Shown here piece by piece: positions 27,237-35,680 of a stretch of 44,490 nucleotides of DNA. The position numbers and the translations under genes were made by a program. Origin of the DNA: Thiomicrorhabdus sp. (GTDB taxonomy: Bacteria; Pseudomonadota; Gammaproteobacteria; Thiomicrospirales; Thiomicrospiraceae). The notes beneath the pieces were generated by a model. That model saw only the letters and a list, made by a program, of their open reading frames with translations, ran no database searches and was not told the origin of the DNA. The DNA lies in NCBI GenBank assembly GCA_026989175.1, contig JALSJT010000182.1, positions 1 to 44,490 of the forward strand, in the 5' to 3' direction. Within the stretch, counting starts at the first letter, position 1. Every line of letters starts with the position of its first letter.

Positions 27237-27396
27237 GAGACCTTTGTACGAAAGAGTGCACGGATAAAAAAGGCTGAAATATGTTCGATTTTTGGTGAAA
27301 ATTTTGCGAATACCGAGGTATTCCCTGCGATTTCCGCCTTAAATCACTCAAATTTTCTCTCTTTTCTCTCGCGCGCCCCTTTCGTGCAAAGCTCTC
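27237..27396. mobile_element. Miniature inverted-repeat element, copy 4
   Basis: 160 bp, orientation A. Ends GAGACCTTTGTACGA and TCGTGCAAAGCTCTC, central GAATACC GA GGTATTC, and a perfect 5 bp duplication TTAGA (27232-27236, 27397-27401). It lies in the 226 bp suhB-trmJ divergent region, 29 bp before suhB and 37 bp before trmJ. Confidence 0.95.
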
Positions 27397-27433
27397 TTAG
27401 AGTGTTTTTGTAAGATTATAACGGAAAGAGCAG

Positions 27434-28201
27434 ATGATTGAAGATTACAGTTTGAATTCTGGTTTGGCAAAGATTCGAGTGGTGTTGGTTGAAACCTCTC
27501 ATCCCGGTAATATCGGTGCGATTGCGCGTGCGATGAAAAACATGGGATTGAGCCAGTTGGTATTGGTTAATCCAAAGGAGTTTCCGAGTCAAGTCGCATC
27601 TGCAAGAGCGTCCAGTGCGTGTGATATTTTAGATCAAGCTCGGGTGGTAAGCACCTTGGATGAGGCGCTGGTGGGTACAAAACTGGCATTTGGTGCTAGT
27701 GCGCGTTTAAGAAAAGTCGCTTGGCCACAATTGGATGTGCGAGAAACTGCGCAACTGGCGTTGGAGACGGTAGAAGAGGGAGAGGTCGCGCTGGTGTTTG
27801 GCCGTGAAGATTCGGGTTTGAGTAATTTGGAGATGGATAAGTGCCACTATTTAAGTCATATCCCTTCCAATCCAACATACTGCTCTTTAAATATTAGTGC
27901 GGCGGTTCAAGTGTTTGCGTATGAGTGTTTGATGGCATCCAATGTTCGTTCGGTGCATACTAAAAATGATCGAGCAAAATTGGCGAATACCGAACAGTTA
28001 GAGGGATTTTACGATCATCTATTTCAGACTTTGCAAGATATTGAGTTTTTAGACCCCGATAAAAATGCCCGCTTTATGCGTCGCATGCGTCGTTTGTATA
28101 ATCGCGCGCAGTTGGATGTAAAAGAAATTGATATCTTAAGAGGTATCTTGTCTGCGTCGCAACGAAAAGCGTTAGAGACAGGAAAAGAGAAGGATGTTTA
28201 A
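27434..28201 (+). CDS. trmJ: tRNA (cytidine/uridine-2'-O-)-methyltransferase TrmJ
   Basis: TrmJ methylates the ribose of tRNA position 32 using S-adenosylmethionine. The 255-residue SPOUT protein has [24 protein letters not shown] at the N terminus, [19 protein letters not shown] in the middle and [16 protein letters not shown] forming the knot, then a charged C-terminal extension that serves dimerisation and tRNA binding. It overlaps cysE by 8 bases. trmJ-cysE upstream of iscR is a known arrangement in several gammaproteobacteria. Confidence 0.94.
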   Translation: MIEDYSLNSGLAKIRVVLVETSHPGNIGAIARAMKNMGLSQLVLVNPKEFPSQVASARASSACDILDQARVVSTLDEALVGTKLAFGASARLRKVAWPQLDVRETAQLALETVEEGEVALVFGREDSGLSNLEMDKCHYLSHIPSNPTYCSLNISAAVQVFAYECLMASNVRSVHTKNDRAKLANTEQLEGFYDHLFQTLQDIEFLDPDKNARFMRRMRRLYNRAQLDVKEIDILRGILSASQRKALETGKEKDV

Positions 28202-28976
28202 ACGATTAAAATCTGATATTCGCTGTGTATTTGAGCGAGACCCCGCGGCGCGTAATACATTTGAGGTAATTACCACCTACCCTGGGTTGCATGCTATTTT
28301 GTGGTATCGCTTGGCACACGGGTTGTGGAATATCGGGTTAAAGTGGTTGGCACGTTTTATTTCGACCCTTGCACGTTGGTTAACGGGAATTGAAATTCAC
28401 CCTGCAGCAAAAATTGGCGAACGTTTTTTTATTGACCACGGAATGGGAGTGGTGATTGGTGAAACGGCAGAAATTGGCGACGATTGTACGCTGTATCATG
28501 GAGTGACGTTGGGTGGAACCTCTTGGCAAAAAGGTAAGCGGCACCCTACGCTTGGCAATGGTGTGGTGGTGGGTGCGGGTGCCAAAGTGCTTGGCCCAAT
28601 AGAGATTGGAGACAACGCTCGTATTGGTTCAAATGCGGTGGTGGTTAAGCCCGTTTCAGAAGGAAAAACCGTGGTCGGTATCCCCGGACGTGAGGTGGAT
28701 CAAAAAGACAAAGACTTGGAAAAACGTCGCGCTAAAATGGCCGAAAAAATAGGCTTTGATGCTTACGGTGTTGGGCAGGAGATGGCTGATCCTGTCGAGA
28801 AAGCCATTTACAGTTTGCTGGATCATATTCAGGTACAAGATGAAAGGATGGAGGCGATGGCGAAGGAGTTGGCTAAGTTGGGTGGTGAGTTAATTGAAGC
28901 TAAATTACCAGAGTTGGATGATGCGGTATTGGAACCTAATGATCCTGTTCAGGCGGCACACTTGAAAAAAGAGTGA
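28194..28976 (+). CDS. cysE: Serine O-acetyltransferase CysE
   Basis: CysE makes O-acetylserine for cysteine synthesis. The 260-residue protein has the N-terminal helical part ([30 protein letters not shown]) and a hexapeptide-repeat left-handed beta helix ([79 protein letters not shown]). The C-terminal tail is charged and longer than some family members. GAAAAGAGAAGG precedes the ATG. Its place before iscR suggests cysteine supply for Fe-S assembly. Confidence 0.95.
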   Translation: MFKRLKSDIRCVFERDPAARNTFEVITTYPGLHAILWYRLAHGLWNIGLKWLARFISTLARWLTGIEIHPAAKIGERFFIDHGMGVVIGETAEIGDDCTLYHGVTLGGTSWQKGKRHPTLGNGVVVGAGAKVLGPIEIGDNARIGSNAVVVKPVSEGKTVVGIPGREVDQKDKDLEKRRAKMAEKIGFDAYGVGQEMADPVEKAIYSLLDHIQVQDERMEAMAKELAKLGGELIEAKLPELDDAVLEPNDPVQAAHLKKE

Positions 28977-29059
28977 CTTAATAACGAGCGGACAATTAAT
29001 TGTTTTTGGTGGAAACCGTTGAATAACACTTGAGTTGTTGTGGAAAGCGACAATAATTC

Positions 29060-29100
29060 TTGAGTTAAATGGTTGGTTATTATAGAATTCGAACCAATAA
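29060..29100 (+). promoter_or_regulatory. Putative iscR promoter and inverted-repeat operator
   Basis: TTGAGT (29060-29065) and TATAGA (29081-29086) with a 15-base spacer could be a promoter. TTGGTT (29073-29078) and AACCAA (29092-29097) form a 25 bp inverted repeat, the span of IscR type 1 sites, although the bases do not match the E. coli consensus well. Autoregulation by IscR is inferred. Confidence 0.35.
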
Positions 29101-29125
29101 ATTAAAATAGTTGGTCTGTATTACC

Positions 29126-29557
29126 ATGAAATTAACCTCAAAAGGGCGTTATGCCGTAACAGCGATGATCGATATTGCCTTGAATCAAGGGGAGGGTGCG
29201 ATCACACTCTCTTTAATCTCAGATCGCCAAGGTATCTCTCTCTCTTACTTAGAACAGTTGTTCTCAAAATTAAAAAAAGCAGGATTAGTCTCGAGTGCTC
29301 GTGGGCCAGGTGGCGGTTATCGCTTAAGTCGTCCAGCGGAAGAGATTTCTGTGGGAGAGGTTATTCGTGCCGTGGATGAGTCGGTTGATGCGAGAAAATG
29401 TACTGGGCGCGGTGACTGTAATGGTGGGAGTGAGTGCTTGTCCCATGAGCTTTGGTCAGACTTAAGTGGTATGATAAGGTCGTTTTTACAAGGCATCTCT
29501 TTGCAAAGTATTGTGGATAAAAGAGTTGATGTAAAAAAAGAGATCTCGTTTGATTAG
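29126..29557 (+). CDS. iscR: Fe-S cluster regulator IscR
   Basis: IscR is an Rrf2-type [2Fe-2S] transcription regulator of Fe-S assembly genes. I use ATG 29126, giving 143 residues starting [14 protein letters not shown]. Cys92, Cys98 and Cys104 stand at the same positions as in E. coli IscR, and the winged helix ([28 protein letters not shown]) is intact. An upstream start at 29111 would add five unusual residues. It is followed by iscA, not iscS; the middle of the standard isc operon is missing here. Confidence 0.95.
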   Translation: MKLTSKGRYAVTAMIDIALNQGEGAITLSLISDRQGISLSYLEQLFSKLKKAGLVSSARGPGGGYRLSRPAEEISVGEVIRAVDESVDARKCTGRGDCNGGSECLSHELWSDLSGMIRSFLQGISLQSIVDKRVDVKKEISFD

Positions 29558-29607
29558 AGACGCTTTTTGATTTGAATTTATTTGGTTTAAATAATTTAGG
29601 AAAAAAT

Positions 29608-29934
29608 ATGGCGGTAACGTTAACGCAAGCAGCATCCGAACGAGTGAAAAAAATGTTGGAAAAACGGGGGCACGGTATTGGGCTACGCGTTTCCACAAAA
29701 GTTAGTGGGTGTGCAGGATTTTCGTATGTTGTCGATTACGCCGATGAGATTCAAGAAGACGACGCGGTATTTGAAAGCTTTGATGTTCAGGTGATTGTGG
29801 ATTCCAGTAGCTTAGAAAAAATTGATGGAATGGAGATCGACTATGTTCAAGAGAGTTTGTTGAATGAAGGTTTTTCATTTAATAATCCACAAGTAAAAGA
29901 TAGCTGTGGATGTGGTGAGTCGTTTACGGTGTAA
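29608..29934 (+). CDS. iscA: A-type Fe-S carrier IscA
   Basis: IscA-type proteins carry Fe-S clusters to target enzymes. The 108-residue product has the three conserved cysteines: Cys35 in SGCAGFSYV, and Cys100 and Cys102 in DSCGCGESF. LLNEGFSFNNPQVKD matches IscA closely, more than ErpA or SufA. The ATG at 29608 follows TAGGAAAAA; a longer non-ATG frame back to 29572 is unlikely. It lies 50 bp after iscR with a terminator behind it, so iscR-iscA form a short operon. Confidence 0.92.
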   Translation: MAVTLTQAASERVKKMLEKRGHGIGLRVSTKVSGCAGFSYVVDYADEIQEDDAVFESFDVQVIVDSSSLEKIDGMEIDYVQESLLNEGFSFNNPQVKDSCGCGESFTV

Positions 29935-29960
29935 TGTCTTTCAATTAAGCCGAGCTTTTA

Positions 29961-29990
29961 AAAAGCCCGACCGTGTGTCGGGTTTTTTGT
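29961..29990 (+). terminator. Terminator after iscA
   Basis: CCCGAC, loop CGTGT, GTCGGG, then T6. It separates iscA from ndk. Confidence 0.92.
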
Positions 29991-30053
29991 TTTTGTGCAG
30001 GCGAGAGGAATAATTGTTAAAATGGCTCGATTAAAATTTAAAGGGGCAAAAAG

Positions 30054-30476
30054 ATGCAAAGAACCTTCTCAATCATCAAGCCAGACGCGGTTACCAGAAA
30101 CTTAATTGGAAAAATTTATCAACGTTTTGAAGAGAATGGTTTGCGCATTGTCGCCGCTAAAATGGTGCAGTTAACCCGCGAAAAAGCAGAAGGGTTTTAT
30201 GCCGAACACAAAGGGCGAGAGTTTTATGAGCCATTAGTGAACTATATGATCTCAGCACCGATCATGGTGCAAGTATTAGAAGGCGACAATGCCATTGCTA
30301 AAAACCGTGAGATTATGGGCGTAACAGATCCAGAAAAAGCTGCTCCGAATACGATTCGAGCGGACTTTGCGATTTCAGTACGAGAAAATTCCGTACATGG
30401 TTCTGACTCTGAAGCGAGTGCCGCACGTGAAATTTCCTATTTTTTTGCGCCGTCTGAATTGTGTGATCGACCTTAA
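30054..30476 (+). CDS. ndk: Nucleoside diphosphate kinase Ndk
   Basis: Ndk transfers the terminal phosphate between nucleoside triphosphates and diphosphates. The 140-residue protein has the catalytic His115 in ENSVHGSDS and the start [20 protein letters not shown] precedes the ATG. Its TAA is immediately followed by the rlmN ATG, so the two are translationally linked, the same pair as in most gammaproteobacteria. Confidence 0.97.
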   Translation: MQRTFSIIKPDAVTRNLIGKIYQRFEENGLRIVAAKMVQLTREKAEGFYAEHKGREFYEPLVNYMISAPIMVQVLEGDNAIAKNREIMGVTDPEKAAPNTIRADFAISVRENSVHGSDSEASAAREISYFFAPSELCDRP

Positions 30477-31622
30477 ATGACGTTGAACGAGAATAAAAAA
30501 CAGGATGTTTTAGAGCTGTCTTCTGGTGGGTCTGACGTTAAAACGGATCTGCTTGGAATGGATCGTGAGATGATGGCTGCGTATTTTGTTGAGATTGGTG
30601 AAAAACCATTTCGTGCCACTCAGGTCATGAAGTGGATTCATCAAATGGGGGTCACTGAATTTGATGAGATGACCAATTTAAGTAAGGCGCTGCGAGAAAA
30701 ATTAACGCGTCTTGCATGGGTTCGTACCCCTAAAATCGTTGCAGAGCAGTTCTCAGACGACGGTACGATTAAGTGGTTGCTGGAGATGGACAACCACAAT
30801 GCGGTTGAGGCGGTTTTTATTCCTGAGAAAAACCGAGGTACATTGTGCATCTCCTCTCAAGTAGGGTGTGCGCTGGAGTGTAGTTTTTGCTCAACCGGAC
30901 AGCAGGGGTTTAATCGTAATTTAGAAAACTGGGAAATTATCGCCCAAATGTGGGTGGCAAACAAGGCGCTGGGATGTAAGCCAAAAGAGGAACGACGTAT
31001 TTCCAATGTGGTCTTTATGGGAATGGGTGAGCCGCTCTTAAATGTGACTCATACCTTTCCCGTGGCACGTATTTTAATGGATGACTTTGCGTATGGCTTG
31101 TCAAAGCGTCGAGTCACCATCAGTACGGCGGGTGTGGTACCAGCCATTGATAAAATTAAAACCGAACTGGATGTGAGTTTGGCGATTTCGCTTCATGCAC
31201 CGAATAATGCTTTACGGGATGAGTTGGTTCCGCTGAATAAAAAATACCCACTCGAAGTATTGATTCCAAGTTTGTACCGTTATGTTGAAGGTGGTCATAG
31301 TAAAAAACATGTGACGATTGAGTATGTCATGCTGGATCAAGTAAATGATCGAGTAGAGCACGCACATGAACTGGTTGACTTGTTAGGTGATCTGGCATGT
31401 AAAGTGAATTTAATTCCATTTAATCCGTTCCCCAATACCGACTATAAACGCTCTTCGAATAATGCGATTCACCGTTTTCGAGCCATTTTGGAAGAGGGAG
31501 GGCTGAATGTAACGATTCGTAAAACACGTGGTGAAGATATTGATGCGGCGTGTGGTCAATTGGCCGGAAAAGTATCTGATCGAACCAAGCGCACTGTGCA
31601 TCGTGTGACGTTTGATCTATAG
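30477..31622 (+). CDS. rlmN: Dual-specificity RNA methyltransferase RlmN
   Basis: RlmN is a radical SAM enzyme that makes 2-methyladenosine in 23S rRNA (A2503) and tRNA (A37). The CX3CX2C cluster motif is Cys131, Cys135 and Cys138, and Cys359 (DAACGQLAG) corresponds to the methyl-carrying cysteine. The 381-residue length is typical. The N-terminal 20 residues (NENKKQDVLELSSGG) are polar and poorly conserved. No separate Shine-Dalgarno is evident, consistent with coupling to ndk. Confidence 0.96.
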   Translation: MTLNENKKQDVLELSSGGSDVKTDLLGMDREMMAAYFVEIGEKPFRATQVMKWIHQMGVTEFDEMTNLSKALREKLTRLAWVRTPKIVAEQFSDDGTIKWLLEMDNHNAVEAVFIPEKNRGTLCISSQVGCALECSFCSTGQQGFNRNLENWEIIAQMWVANKALGCKPKEERRISNVVFMGMGEPLLNVTHTFPVARILMDDFAYGLSKRRVTISTAGVVPAIDKIKTELDVSLAISLHAPNNALRDELVPLNKKYPLEVLIPSLYRYVEGGHSKKHVTIEYVMLDQVNDRVEHAHELVDLLGDLACKVNLIPFNPFPNTDYKRSSNNAIHRFRAILEEGGLNVTIRKTRGEDIDAACGQLAGKVSDRTKRTVHRVTFDL

Positions 31623-31640
31623 CGGAGGAGGACTAGAAGA

Positions 31641-32048
31641 ATGGCCGAGGATGTTTCAGAAAATACCATTCCATTGAATACATTGCTCTTAGCCGCTCGC
31701 GAAGCACAAGGGTTGCAATTAGAGCAGGTAGCCAGCCAGTTAAATTTAGCGCTTGTTCAGTTAGAAAAGCTTGAAAGCGATGCGCTAGATCCAGAGAAAT
31801 TAAGCACCTTTGAACGCGGTTACGTTCGAAATTACGCGAATTTTTTGCAGATAGATCCGTCGGTTATTGAACGTTATTTTTTAGACTGCGACTATGGTTA
31901 CAGTGATTTACACTCAGTTAAAGCGTATGGCGGTACAACGAATAAGCCGTTATTGGGGGGTGGGATTATAAAATGGTTTTTAGTTTTGGTTTTATTGGCG
32001 CTACTGGTGTTGTTGGTTTTGCCAAACTTTCCAAATCTATTAACTTAG
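31641..32048 (+). CDS. Short RodZ-like protein (HTH plus one membrane helix)
   Basis: RodZ links MreB filaments to the cell-wall elongation machinery. This 135-residue protein has an N-terminal helix-turn-helix (about 11-76: LLAAREAQGLQLEQVASQL, FERGYVRNYANFLQID) and a single helix at 108-128, but ends seven residues later. Standard RodZ has a further periplasmic domain of roughly 200 residues. Position after rlmN and before hisS supports RodZ. GGAGGAGG lies upstream. The stop codon lies in the TTAGA duplicated by miniature element copy 5; because the duplication restores the original site, the insertion itself did not create the stop. Confidence 0.75.
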   Translation: MAEDVSENTIPLNTLLLAAREAQGLQLEQVASQLNLALVQLEKLESDALDPEKLSTFERGYVRNYANFLQIDPSVIERYFLDCDYGYSDLHSVKAYGGTTNKPLLGGGIIKWFLVLVLLALLVLLVLPNFPNLLT

Positions 32049-32049
32049 A

Positions 32050-32169
32050 GAGGTTTTTGCACGAAAGGATGCACGGATAGAAAAGGCTGAAATATGGCTG
32101 ATTGAGGTGGAAATCAGCCATATTTCCTCTCTTTTTTCTCTCTCGCACTCCCTATCGTGCAAAGGTCTC
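32050..32169. mobile_element. Miniature inverted-repeat element, copy 5 (internally rearranged)
   Basis: 120 bp, orientation A, the shortest copy. Ends GAGGTTTTTGCACGA and TCGTGCAAAGGTCTC; perfect duplication TTAGA (32045-32049, 32170-32174), the same 5 bp as copy 4. The central palindrome region is gone, replaced by a perfect 13 bp hairpin, AATATGGCTGATT / AATCAGCCATATT with an 8-base loop. It ends 60 bp before hisS. Confidence 0.92.
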
Positions 32170-32229
32170 TTAGAGAGCGATTGAACCAAATATTAAATTG
32201 AATACACAGAGCAAAGAGTAAAAGAGATT

Positions 32230-33504
32230 ATGGTACAAAAAATTTCAGCGGTTAGAGGGATGAATGACATTCATGGAGAGGGAGCGGATGCCTTTGATTA
32301 CTTAGTTCATACTGCTGAAACTACGTTTAAACAGTATGGTTATCGCTCTATTCGTTTGCCAATCGTAGAGAAAACAGAGCTCTTTTGTCGTTCGATTGGT
32401 GAAGTGACGGATATTGTTGAGAAGGAGATGTATACCTTTTCAGATCGCAATGATGAAAGTTTGACTTTGCGTCCAGAAGGTACAGCAGGATGTGTTCGTG
32501 CTGTAGTGCAAAATGGCTTGGCATACAATCAAATTCAAAAACTGTTTTATACAGGGCCGATGTTCCGTTATGAACGTCCTCAAAAAGGGCGTTATCGTCA
32601 GTTTCATCAAGTGGGGGTTGAAGTTTTTGGTTTGGCAACGCCTGACGTAGATGCCGAGTTAATCGTCTTAACGGCACGTTTATGGGAAAAATTTGGGTTA
32701 GATAATCTTGAGCTACAAATTAATTCATTAGGCAGTCAGGCGGCTCGAGTTGCTTATCGGGAAAAATTAGTGGCGTATTTAAGTGATTATAAAGATCAGT
32801 TAGATGAGGACAGCTTGCGACGATTGGCGTCAAACCCACTTAGAATTTTAGACACAAAAAACCCCGCCATGAAAGAGCTGGTTGAGGGCGCACCTAAGCT
32901 AATGGATCATTTAGATGCGGAGTCGGCCGAGCACTTTGAACAGTTAAAAGCACATTTAGATGATTTAGGCATTGAATATGTAATTAATCCGAATCTAGTA
33001 CGAGGATTGGATTATTATAACCGTACCGTTTTTGAGTGGATTACTACTGAGTTAGGGGCACAAGGAACGGTTTGTGCCGGTGGGCGTTACGATGGTTTGG
33101 TGGAACAGATCGGTGGTAAGGCAACGCCTGCGGTTGGATTTGCCATGGGGATTGAACGTTTAACGGCGCTGTTAATGGATCATAATAAGGTACCTGTTCT
33201 TGCACAGCCTGATGTGTATGTGGTGTTGGTGGGGGATAACGTACAACGTCCTGGTTTTGTTATTGCAGAGATGGTTCGAGAAGCTCTGCCACACATTAAT
33301 GTTCAGATGAACTGTGGTGGCGGGAGCTTTAAAAGCCAGTTTAAAAAGGCCGACCGTTCTGGTGCGCGTTATGCATTGGTATTGGGAGACCAAGAGGTGA
33401 GTGATAAGGTTGTGGCGATTAAGCCATTACGTGAAACATCGGAACAAGTTTTGGTCAGTTGGGATGACCTAACTGAGCATTTAGCGCAGTTAATGCCCGT
33501 TTAA
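32230..33504 (+). CDS. hisS: Histidyl-tRNA synthetase HisS
   Basis: This class II synthetase attaches histidine to its tRNA. The 424-residue protein starts [13 protein letters not shown], has the class II motif 2 region [23 protein letters not shown], the histidine-specific [15 protein letters not shown] and AGGRYDGL, motif 3 near GFAMGIERL, and the C-terminal anticodon-binding domain from about 325. Miniature elements in opposite orientation lie on both sides. ispG, usual just upstream, is absent. Confidence 0.97.
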   Translation: MVQKISAVRGMNDIHGEGADAFDYLVHTAETTFKQYGYRSIRLPIVEKTELFCRSIGEVTDIVEKEMYTFSDRNDESLTLRPEGTAGCVRAVVQNGLAYNQIQKLFYTGPMFRYERPQKGRYRQFHQVGVEVFGLATPDVDAELIVLTARLWEKFGLDNLELQINSLGSQAARVAYREKLVAYLSDYKDQLDEDSLRRLASNPLRILDTKNPAMKELVEGAPKLMDHLDAESAEHFEQLKAHLDDLGIEYVINPNLVRGLDYYNRTVFEWITTELGAQGTVCAGGRYDGLVEQIGGKATPAVGFAMGIERLTALLMDHNKVPVLAQPDVYVVLVGDNVQRPGFVIAEMVREALPHINVQMNCGGGSFKSQFKKADRSGARYALVLGDQEVSDKVVAIKPLRETSEQVLVSWDDLTEHLAQLMPV

Positions 33505-33524
33505 GATAATTTTTTTAAATAAAA

Positions 33525-33685
33525 GAGACATTTTCACGAGAGGGGCGCGAGAGAAAAAAGAGATGAAATTTAGCTGATTGAGTCGGAAATCGCAGGGAAT
33601 ACCTAGGTATTCGCAAGATTTTCAACAAAAATCAGGTGTATTTTAGTCTTTTTTTTATCTGTGTATCCTATCGTGCAAAGCTCTC
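33525..33685. mobile_element. Miniature inverted-repeat element, copy 6
   Basis: 161 bp, orientation B. Left end degenerate (GAGACATTTTCACGAG), right end TCGTGCAAAGCTCTC, central palindrome GAATACCTAGGTATTC intact. Flanks TAAAA and AATAG do not match, so no target duplication is visible; this may be an older copy. It ends 23 bp before yfgM. Confidence 0.9.
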
Positions 33686-33708
33686 AATAGATAAAGGTTT
33701 TTAGAGCT

Positions 33709-34350
33709 ATGAGTCGTTACGAAACAGAAGATGAACAAGTTGAAGCCATTAAGAGTTGGTGGAAAAAAAATGGTACGCAACTATTAACGGCAATCTTAGT
33801 GGTTGTGATTGCTATCTCAGGGTGGCGTTATTGGACAAATTCTCAGTATATTGATTCGGCCAACGCTTCGAGCTTATTTGAAGCGCTACAAGTGAATATG
33901 CAGCGCGGTACTTTTGGCGAAGTTTCTCGTGAAGCGTTGAAACTAATGCAAGAGCAACCTGATAGTCCTTATGCGGTTGGTGCGGCAATGATGTATGCAA
34001 AATACAGCCTAGATAAAGGTGAAACGCAAGAGGCGTTAACGCAGTACACTTGGATTACGGAACATGCAAAAGATATGCAGTTAAGAAATATCGCGTATAT
34101 CAGCTTGGCTAGAATTCAAATTGATCTACAGGATTTTGATGCGGCGCAAGCACACTTAGACTTTTTGACCAAAGCCAACTTAAAAGGGGCTGAAAAGTCA
34201 GTGTTCGATTATGTTTCAGGGCTAATGGCAATTGCAAAATCGGATACGGAAGGTGCGCAACTCGCCTTTAAACGGGTCGTTGACAACGAGCAGACAGAAA
34301 CCAACTTACTTGGTTTGGCACAAATTCAATTAGATGATTTAGCGCAGTAG
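33709..34350 (+). CDS. yfgM: YfgM-like ancillary SecYEG translocon protein
   Basis: YfgM is a membrane-anchored TPR protein that works with PpiD near the Sec translocon. The 213-residue product has a short cytoplasmic N terminus (MSRYETEDEQVEAIKSWWKK), one membrane helix at about 24-41 and a periplasmic TPR-like region. Position between hisS and bamB is the usual one. A miniature element replaces the normal short hisS-yfgM gap, so co-transcription with hisS may be altered. Confidence 0.92.
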   Translation: MSRYETEDEQVEAIKSWWKKNGTQLLTAILVVVIAISGWRYWTNSQYIDSANASSLFEALQVNMQRGTFGEVSREALKLMQEQPDSPYAVGAAMMYAKYSLDKGETQEALTQYTWITEHAKDMQLRNIAYISLARIQIDLQDFDAAQAHLDFLTKANLKGAEKSVFDYVSGLMAIAKSDTEGAQLAFKRVVDNEQTETNLLGLAQIQLDDLAQ

Positions 34351-34364
34351 GTTTGTTTAACATA

Positions 34365-35600
34365 ATGAAAATACGTGTTGCTTTAATTGGGCTATGTTCC
34401 GCACTCTTGCTGGCTGGGTGTTCGAGTTCGCCATCGGTGAAAGCGCCAACCGAACTGGCGCCACTTGAGCCGATTTATACGCTTAAGAAAAACTGGCAGG
34501 TTAAAACTGAAACCATGCCAAATCGAGATTCAGAAGGGTTGTTTTTTACCGAAGATGCTTCAAATCTATACATCGCAACCGCAACGGGGTATTTGGTCGC
34601 ATTAACCAAAGAGACGCAAACTCGCTGGAAAGATCAAGTGGTTTGGCAGGCTAAATTTGCGTCAGAAATTGTTTCAGGACCTGCGATGCTAGGAGACCAA
34701 TTAATTGTTGGTACGGCAAAAGGGTTACTGACCGCGTTATCAATCGAGCACGCTCAGATTACATGGCAAACGCAGTTGTCCAGTGAGGTGATGAGTTATC
34801 CAGTGATCGCCCAGCAAACCATTTTTACGCGTACTGTAGATGGAAAACTGTACGCCGTGAATGCGATAACCGGTGAGGTTATCTGGATTGTTGAACATGA
34901 GATGCCCACGTTATCTTTGCGAGGTTCGCCTGCTGTTTTGTACTCTGAGAATGTTTTGTATGTAGCTTGGGAGAGTGGCATGATTCAAGCACTTTCAGCC
35001 AGCTCGGGGACGTTATTGTGGGAGAGACGAATTGCGACCCCTAAAGGGCGTACCGATCTAGAGCGAATTGTCGATGTTCAAGCCAGTTTAGTGATGAAAG
35101 AGGGGCGTTTAATTGCGCTTGGTTATCATGGCAAGCTGGTTGCGATTAACCCTTTAAATGGTCAGTTTTTCTTTGAAAAAGCGTTGTCGGGTTATCGTGA
35201 TTTTGTAGTGGATAGTGATCGGATTTATGTGGTAGATGATACCGATGTACTGTATGCATTTGACCTGTTTAGTGGTGCAATTCAGTGGACTCAAACGGCT
35301 TTTAAAGGTCGTTTAGTGGGTGATTTAAACTTTTATCAGAAGGACTTATTGGTCACGGATGGTTGGGGCTATCTACACTGGGTTAATCGAGTACAAGGCA
35401 CAGAGTTTGCACGTGTTAAACACAGTAATGAGTACGGCGATGGTAATCGTATTTTGCGCATTAAGGTGAGTGGCAAACAACTTACGCTATTAGATGGCGA
35501 AGGTGTTATTACCCAGTACGATGTTGAACCCTCTAGTTTAGCTCTTTTTAAAAAAGAGTACCCTTCTTCGGAAGGTAGTTTTTTTAATTCCTTTTTTTGA
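34365..35600 (+). CDS. bamB: Outer membrane protein assembly lipoprotein BamB
   Basis: BamB is the beta-propeller lipoprotein of the BAM complex. The ATG at 34365 gives 411 residues with a lipoprotein signal ending LLLAGC, lipidated Cys19. Repeated PQQ-like blades follow (GYLVALTKETQ, GKLYAVNAITGEVIW, GMIQALSASSGTLLWERRI, LYAFDLFSGAIQW). It begins 14 bp after the yfgM stop, and the two are co-transcribed. A TTG 12 bases upstream is in frame but unlikely. Confidence 0.95.
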   Translation: MKIRVALIGLCSALLLAGCSSSPSVKAPTELAPLEPIYTLKKNWQVKTETMPNRDSEGLFFTEDASNLYIATATGYLVALTKETQTRWKDQVVWQAKFASEIVSGPAMLGDQLIVGTAKGLLTALSIEHAQITWQTQLSSEVMSYPVIAQQTIFTRTVDGKLYAVNAITGEVIWIVEHEMPTLSLRGSPAVLYSENVLYVAWESGMIQALSASSGTLLWERRIATPKGRTDLERIVDVQASLVMKEGRLIALGYHGKLVAINPLNGQFFFEKALSGYRDFVVDSDRIYVVDDTDVLYAFDLFSGAIQWTQTAFKGRLVGDLNFYQKDLLVTDGWGYLHWVNRVQGTEFARVKHSNEYGDGNRILRIKVSGKQLTLLDGEGVITQYDVEPSSLALFKKEYPSSEGSFFNSFF

Positions 35601-35624
35601 GGTCTTTGGATAAAGATCTCTTTT
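35599..35624 (+). terminator. Terminator after bamB
   Basis: GAGGTCTTT pairs with AAAGATCTC (one G-T pair) around loop GGAT, followed by TTTT. It overlaps the bamB stop codon. Confidence 0.7.
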
Positions 35625-35680
35625 AAATATATCCAAGTAGTTTGGATATAAACGCCGATAATTTATAGGTATCCCTGATT

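Noticed and set aside
29073-29097. A firm IscR type 1 site upstream of iscR
   Set aside because: Length and symmetry fit but the bases differ from the E. coli consensus, so it is listed only as putative.
32041-32050. Truncation of rodZ by insertion of miniature element copy 5
   Set aside because: The target duplication TTAGA includes the stop codon on both sides, so the stop existed before the insertion.
11981-33685. The miniature elements as CRISPR repeats or riboswitches
   Set aside because: They are far apart with no regular spacers, have inverted-repeat ends with target duplications, and precede unrelated genes in both orientations.
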